Positions 5,827 to 8,921 of a DNA stretch of 8,921 nt are shown here, piece after piece (the stretch's first letter is position 1; every line of letters starts with the position of its first letter). The position numbers were made by a program, and so were the translations under genes. The DNA is taken from contig CALGBW010000053.1 of assembly GCA_937884635.1 (NCBI GenBank), positions 1-8,921 of the forward strand, read 5' to 3'. This stretch comes from an uncultured Chlamydiaceae bacterium (GTDB lineage Bacteria; Chlamydiota; Chlamydiia; Chlamydiales; Chlamydiaceae). The notes under the pieces are model-generated. The model was not told where the DNA came from and searched no databases. It saw only the letters and a list, made by a program, of their open reading frames with translations.

Positions 5827-7044
5827 ATGAAAAAATTGTTTTTTTACATTTCTTTTTGCTTCTGCCTAACCTCTTTTACTTCTCTTTCTGCCCAGGATTC
5901 TTCTTCATGTAGTTCATGTTTGAACGCCAGAAAATCCGTTTCACGCTCAGACCAACTACCAGATCATATTTTCCGCTCAGAAGAAAGCAAATACAACACC
6001 GGCTATGTGCAAGCTCTTTTAGATATGCACTTTCTTGATTGCAACTGCCAAGTTTTTGTCGAACAAGAAACAGCTTATCTTTGGTCCCTTCCTAATGAGA
6101 GCGCTACCAGTGAAGCCATTGTGAGCTTTGTTCAAGATCTTCCCTTTATTAGCTCAGTTGAAATTTGCGAGAATCCAAAACAGCCGTGTTCGCGAGTACG
6201 AACCTATGATCGATGTCCCTTACCTAAACATAGGGCTATGGGCACGAAAGTGATTTGTGGAAAGGAGGGAATTTGGCTTCCACAAAATACTATTCTCTTC
6301 TCCCCTTTAATTGCTGACCCAAGACAGGTTACAAACAGCGCGGGAATCCGCTTTAATGATGATGTTGTTGGAGACCGTGTTGGCTCTGCTATCTTCGGGG
6401 GTGATTTTGTTCTCCTTCGTCTCTTTGATCTCACACGTTTCCACGGAGATTTAGACATTGGCATCCAGGGGGGAGTTTTCTCCGTCTTTGACTTGAGCCA
6501 TCCCGATGCCTGCATGTTTAACTCTGATTTCTTTGTAGCTTTGCTTTTTGGCTTTGCTGTAGATAAATGGAGCTTCCGTCTACGTCTATGGCATTTATCT
6601 TCTCATTTGGGCGATGAATTTATCCTTTCCAACCATGATTTCCCCAGGTATAACCTGAGCGATGAAAGTATCGACCTCTTCGTTTCCTGGAAATATAACC
6701 CGATTATTCGCTTATATGGTGGACTAGGTTACATTCTATTCAGAGATGTAACGTTCCCAGAAAAACCTCTCTATGCAGAGGGTGGTGTCGAATTACGTCC
6801 TTTTGGATTGAGGGAAGACAATCTGCATGCCCAGCCGATTTTTGCCATGCACTTCCGATTCTGGGAAGAACATGATTTTGACATTGATCAAACTTACGTA
6901 GTAGGCATGGAGTGGTCGAAATTTCAAGACGTAGGAAGAAAAATCCGCACTTTCTTTGAGTACCACCAGGGATTTTCACGCGAAGGGCAATTCTCTAGAC
7001 AGCGAAGCAATTACTACGGCTTCCGTCTAAGCTATGGTTTTTAG
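5827..7044 (+). CDS. DUF1207-type outer-membrane beta-barrel protein
   Basis: The product has 405 residues. Residues 1-22 are a signal peptide (MKK, hydrophobic core, cleavage near SLSA/Q). Residues about 57-115 (GYVQALLDMHF to FISSVEI) resemble a small BON-like periplasmic domain, an inference. From about 155 the sequence matches my memory of DUF1207: LIADPRQ (161-167), SAGIRFNDDVVG, FGGDF, GIQGGVFSVFDL, WSFRLRLWHLSSHLGDEF (248-265) and RLYGGLGYILFRD. Alternating aromatic/hydrophobic strands and the ending YGFRLSYGF, with a terminal Phe, indicate an outer-membrane barrel inserted by BamA. Function is unknown; transport or adhesion are both possible. Eight cysteines lie in the mature N-terminal third and only one in the barrel. 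The ribosome site is weak (GAAG, about 11 nt upstream). I do not recall this gene between CT389 and CT390 in C. trachomatis, so it may be lineage-specific. Confidence 0.82.
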   Translation: MKKLFFYISFCFCLTSFTSLSAQDSSSCSSCLNARKSVSRSDQLPDHIFRSEESKYNTGYVQALLDMHFLDCNCQVFVEQETAYLWSLPNESATSEAIVSFVQDLPFISSVEICENPKQPCSRVRTYDRCPLPKHRAMGTKVICGKEGIWLPQNTILFSPLIADPRQVTNSAGIRFNDDVVGDRVGSAIFGGDFVLLRLFDLTRFHGDLDIGIQGGVFSVFDLSHPDACMFNSDFFVALLFGFAVDKWSFRLRLWHLSSHLGDEFILSNHDFPRYNLSDESIDLFVSWKYNPIIRLYGGLGYILFRDVTFPEKPLYAEGGVELRPFGLREDNLHAQPIFAMHFRFWEEHDFDIDQTYVVGMEWSKFQDVGRKIRTFFEYHQGFSREGQFSRQRSNYYGFRLSYGF

Positions 7045-7270
7045 TGACTACACGCAACTAAAGCCAGGTATTTTCCACCTTTTGTCATAGAAACCTACCG
7101 CGTCACTCAGAGGAAAAAGTGAACAAAAAACTAAAAAATTTTCAAGTTGGAAAACAATAGAAGAATTGCGCAAAATTCTAAACGTAGAAAAAGTTGCCTC
7201 TTGCCCCTAGAAAGCTAAAGACTTAGCAGTGTCTAAGGCAAGAAATGATAAATTATCACTGTACGGACCT

Positions 7271-8449
7271 ATGTTGCGCAATCCTCACTTCTCTTCCTTG
7301 AGTACGAATTACCTGTTCTCCGAAATACAGAAAAAATTACGCCATTTCCGCGACAATCATCCTGACGAGCATATTATTGATTTGTCAATTGGAGATACTT
7401 CGCAACCCCTAGAAGCCTCTATTGTCCACGCCTTCTCTAACTCTGTAGAAAGATTCGGGAATAGCAGTACCTACCGAGGGTATGGCCCAGACTATGGGCT
7501 TTCTTCTCTTAGGGAGGAAATAGCAACATATTTGTACAAAAACACTATTTCTAAAGAAGAAATTTTTATTTCGAATGGAGCAAAGCACGATCTCTTCCGC
7601 CTATTATCCCTTTTTGGTGCAGGAAAAACAATAGCAATCCAAGACCCCTCTTACCCAGCTTATATAGATCTAGCACGGTTAACTGGAGCTAAACGTATCC
7701 TCCCTCTTCCTTGTTTGAAAGAAACGGATTTTACCCCACAAATACCAGAGCAAGAAAAAATTGATATTTTCTGTATTTGTTCTCCTAATAATCCTACGGG
7801 CACTGTTTTAAGCCACAAGCAGCTACAAGCTCTTGTTGACTATGCTATTCATCGAGGTAGCATTATTCTCTTTGATGCCGCTTATAGTGCTTTCATTACA
7901 GATCCAGATCTCCCTAAAAGCATTTTTGAAATTCCTGGATCTCGATCCTGCGCTATAGAAATTCAATCTCTTTCCAAGCCTCTAGGATTCTCCGGAATTC
8001 GTTTAGGATGGACTGTGGTCCCTGAGGAACTGCAATATGAAGATGGCTCTTCGATTATCCAAGATTGGAGACGGTTCCTATCTACTACATTTAATGGGGT
8101 CTCCATACCAGTACAAGAAGCTGCCGTCGAAGGAATCCATTTATTTCCTACACCACCTGCAATCCACTATTACCGAGAAAATAGTCACCTTCTGAGAGAA
8201 GCTTTACAACAAGCTGATTTCTGCGTCTATGGAGGAGAGCATGCTCCTTATCTTTGGGTAGAAGTCCCAGAATGTGGCGAACAGCCTGTATTTGACTTCT
8301 TTCTACAGAACTACCGCATCGCTGTGACTCCAGGAGAAGGGTTTGGTTCATGCGGAGTAGGCTTTGCTCGTTTCTCTTCCTTAGGGAAAAGAAACGATGT
8401 ACTCCTTGCCGTAGAGGCATTAACAAAATCTCTTTTAACTACAGTGTAA
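7271..8449 (+). CDS. dapL: L,L-diaminopimelate aminotransferase
   Basis: This enzyme converts tetrahydrodipicolinate, glutamate and water directly to L,L-diaminopimelate, supplying meso-DAP for chlamydial peptidoglycan and lysine. The 392-residue product is a class I/II PLP aminotransferase. It shows LSIGDTSQPL near the N-terminus, YRGYGPDYGL, SNGAKHDLFR, DPSYPAY, SPNNPTGT (171-178), FDAAYSAF with D202 and Y205 contacting the cofactor, Lys236 in SLSKPLGFSGIRLGW forming the Schiff base, and Arg367 in FARFSS for the substrate carboxylate. I chose the ATG at 7271 because MLRNPHF aligns with the start I remember for C. trachomatis DapL (older name AspC, CT390). A GTG at 7229 would add 14 residues. 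Neither start has a strong ribosome site. A weak promoter candidate is TTGGAA (7147-7152), 18 nt, CAAAAT (7171-7176). The substrate-binding protein gene follows after 13 nt. Confidence 0.96.
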   Translation: MLRNPHFSSLSTNYLFSEIQKKLRHFRDNHPDEHIIDLSIGDTSQPLEASIVHAFSNSVERFGNSSTYRGYGPDYGLSSLREEIATYLYKNTISKEEIFISNGAKHDLFRLLSLFGAGKTIAIQDPSYPAYIDLARLTGAKRILPLPCLKETDFTPQIPEQEKIDIFCICSPNNPTGTVLSHKQLQALVDYAIHRGSIILFDAAYSAFITDPDLPKSIFEIPGSRSCAIEIQSLSKPLGFSGIRLGWTVVPEELQYEDGSSIIQDWRRFLSTTFNGVSIPVQEAAVEGIHLFPTPPAIHYYRENSHLLREALQQADFCVYGGEHAPYLWVEVPECGEQPVFDFFLQNYRIAVTPGEGFGSCGVGFARFSSLGKRNDVLLAVEALTKSLLTTV

Positions 8450-8451
8450 CC

Positions 8452-8456
8452 AGGAG
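8452..8456 (+). promoter_or_regulatory. Shine-Dalgarno AGGAG for the substrate-binding protein GTG start
   Basis: AGGAG lies 3-7 nt after the dapL stop codon and 6 nt before the GTG at 8463, which supports the GTG start and cotranslation with dapL. Confidence 0.75.
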
Positions 8457-8462
8457 AGTTTT

Positions 8463-8921
8463 GTGGTTTTTCGGAAGTTTTCCCAATACCTGTTTTTCTT
8501 TTCCATAGGTTGTTCCTTCCTTTCCGTAATCATTGCCTCCATAGGTAATGAGGCAAAATCTCCGAAAATTGCGATTTTCTCTTCTTTTACACATAAGTTG
8601 TTGGAAGACTGTGGCACCAGTTGCGCAGAAACACTCGTATCTTTTGCTAACGCCCCCAATACAGAGTTTTTTAATGCTCAAGACTCTTGGTTCCAAGCCA
8701 AGAAGATCGCTCGCTCTTTACATAAAGATCCTAATGTTGTGGCTATTGTCACATTAGGTCCTATTGCCACAAAGGTGATGAGCCAGATAGAGACAAAAAA
8801 ACCTATTGTCTACGCCGCGGTTTTTGACCTTGATTCCTTAGAGCTACCGAAAACACAAACCAATCTGCATGGGATTGGTGATCACATAGATGTTAATCAC
8901 TGTAGTGGGGCAATTCGCTCG
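8463..8921 (+). CDS. ABC transporter substrate-binding protein, truncated at window edge
   Basis: The frame stays open for 153 codons from GTG 8463 to the right end, so the gene is partial at its 3' side only because the window stops. Residues 1-30 are an export signal: Arg4 and Lys5, then a long hydrophobic stretch (about 9-26). Cys17 in SIGC is a poor lipobox, so a cleaved or anchored signal is more likely than a lipoprotein. The mature part reads KIAIFSSF, then AKKIARSLHKDPNVVAIVTLGP, then KPIVYAAVFDL and NLHGIGDHIDV. This is the pattern of the PF04392 (TrpX/YtxA-type) periplasmic binding proteins, which deliver small ligands, possibly amino acids, to an ABC importer. The ligand cannot be read here. 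The 13-nt gap to dapL and the strong ribosome site imply one operon. It matches my memory of CT391. Confidence 0.85.
   Translation, partial: MVFRKFSQYLFFFSIGCSFLSVIIASIGNEAKSPKIAIFSSFTHKLLEDCGTSCAETLVSFANAPNTEFFNAQDSWFQAKKIARSLHKDPNVVAIVTLGPIATKVMSQIETKKPIVYAAVFDLDSLELPKTQTNLHGIGDHIDVNHCSGAIRS

Noticed and set aside
5798..5828. TTGATT, 19 nt, then a perfect extended -10 (TGATATAAT) ending at 5828
   Set aside because: The -10 box overlaps the ATG at 5827 of the DUF1207 gene; a transcript from it would begin after the start codon. The signal peptide needs that ATG and no later in-frame start would keep it, so the match is probably chance.
6204..6979. Minus-strand frames inside the barrel gene (6204-6515 and 6740-6979)
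   Set aside because: They are Arg/Lys/Pro- or Leu-rich translations antisense to a well-supported gene, with no ribosome site or recognisable motif.
7043..7107. AGTGAC at the end of the barrel gene and GCGTCACT at 7100-7107 as a terminator stem
   Set aside because: The arms are far apart, need a 4-nt bulge, and are not followed by a T-run. The nearby short AGGT/ACCT stem with TTTT is only 4 bp. Neither supports a terminator call.
7229..7270. GTG start at 7229 for dapL, adding 14 residues
   Set aside because: The extra residues lie outside the known enzyme N-terminus, there is no strong ribosome site, and MLRNPHF at the ATG 7271 fits the remembered orthologue start.
8435..8757. Short overlapping frames on both strands near the right edge
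   Set aside because: They are shadows of the substrate-binding protein frame, which runs open from 8463 to the end with signal peptide, domain motifs and a proper ribosome site.

Overview
The window looks like chromosome from an obligate intracellular Chlamydia. The strongest evidence is a near full-length L,L-diaminopimelate aminotransferase (dapL) of the chlamydial type. It sits among genes whose order (HIT protein, MYG1-like protein, LOG-domain protein, DUF167 protein, lipoprotein, dapL, ABC substrate-binding protein) matches what I remember as the CT385-CT391 neighbourhood of C. trachomatis. Moderate A+T content, very tight gene packing and frequent GTG/TTG starts fit. The dapL product matches my memory of the C. 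trachomatis protein closely but not exactly, so I would place the source in another Chlamydia species. The species call is inference.

Layout. Positions 88-2047 hold a minus-strand cluster, read right to left: a MYG1-like DHH-type nuclease, a HIT-family hydrolase coupled to it by an ATGA overlap, and an exported HEAT-repeat protein. A divergent intergenic region (about 2048-2375) follows; it holds a short coding-like minus-strand frame broken by one stop. A plus-strand gene (2376-4466) encodes a large protein with a C-terminal LOG/PpnN-type nucleotide-binding domain. It converges, with one base between stop codons, on a minus-strand pair: a lipoprotein with a DUF218-like layout (4743-5651) and a DUF167 protein (4468-4740). 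A second divergent region (5652-5826) carries a perfect 10-bp inverted repeat whose right arm can also pair with a downstream segment. Then come three plus-strand genes: a DUF1207-type outer-membrane beta-barrel protein, dapL, and a truncated periplasmic substrate-binding protein that runs off the right edge.

Function. DapL makes L,L-diaminopimelate for lysine and the chlamydial peptidoglycan precursor, and is probably cotranscribed with the substrate-binding protein (13-nt gap, strong ribosome site). The MYG1-HIT pair and the LOG protein suggest nucleotide and RNA metabolism. The lipoprotein, the HEAT protein, the barrel and the binding protein are all predicted to be exported. I saw no tRNA, rRNA, insertion sequence, CRISPR array or phage gene. 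The most unusual items are the mutually exclusive hairpins ahead of the DUF1207 gene, the broken small frame at 2160-2336, and the long unassigned N-terminal region on the LOG protein.
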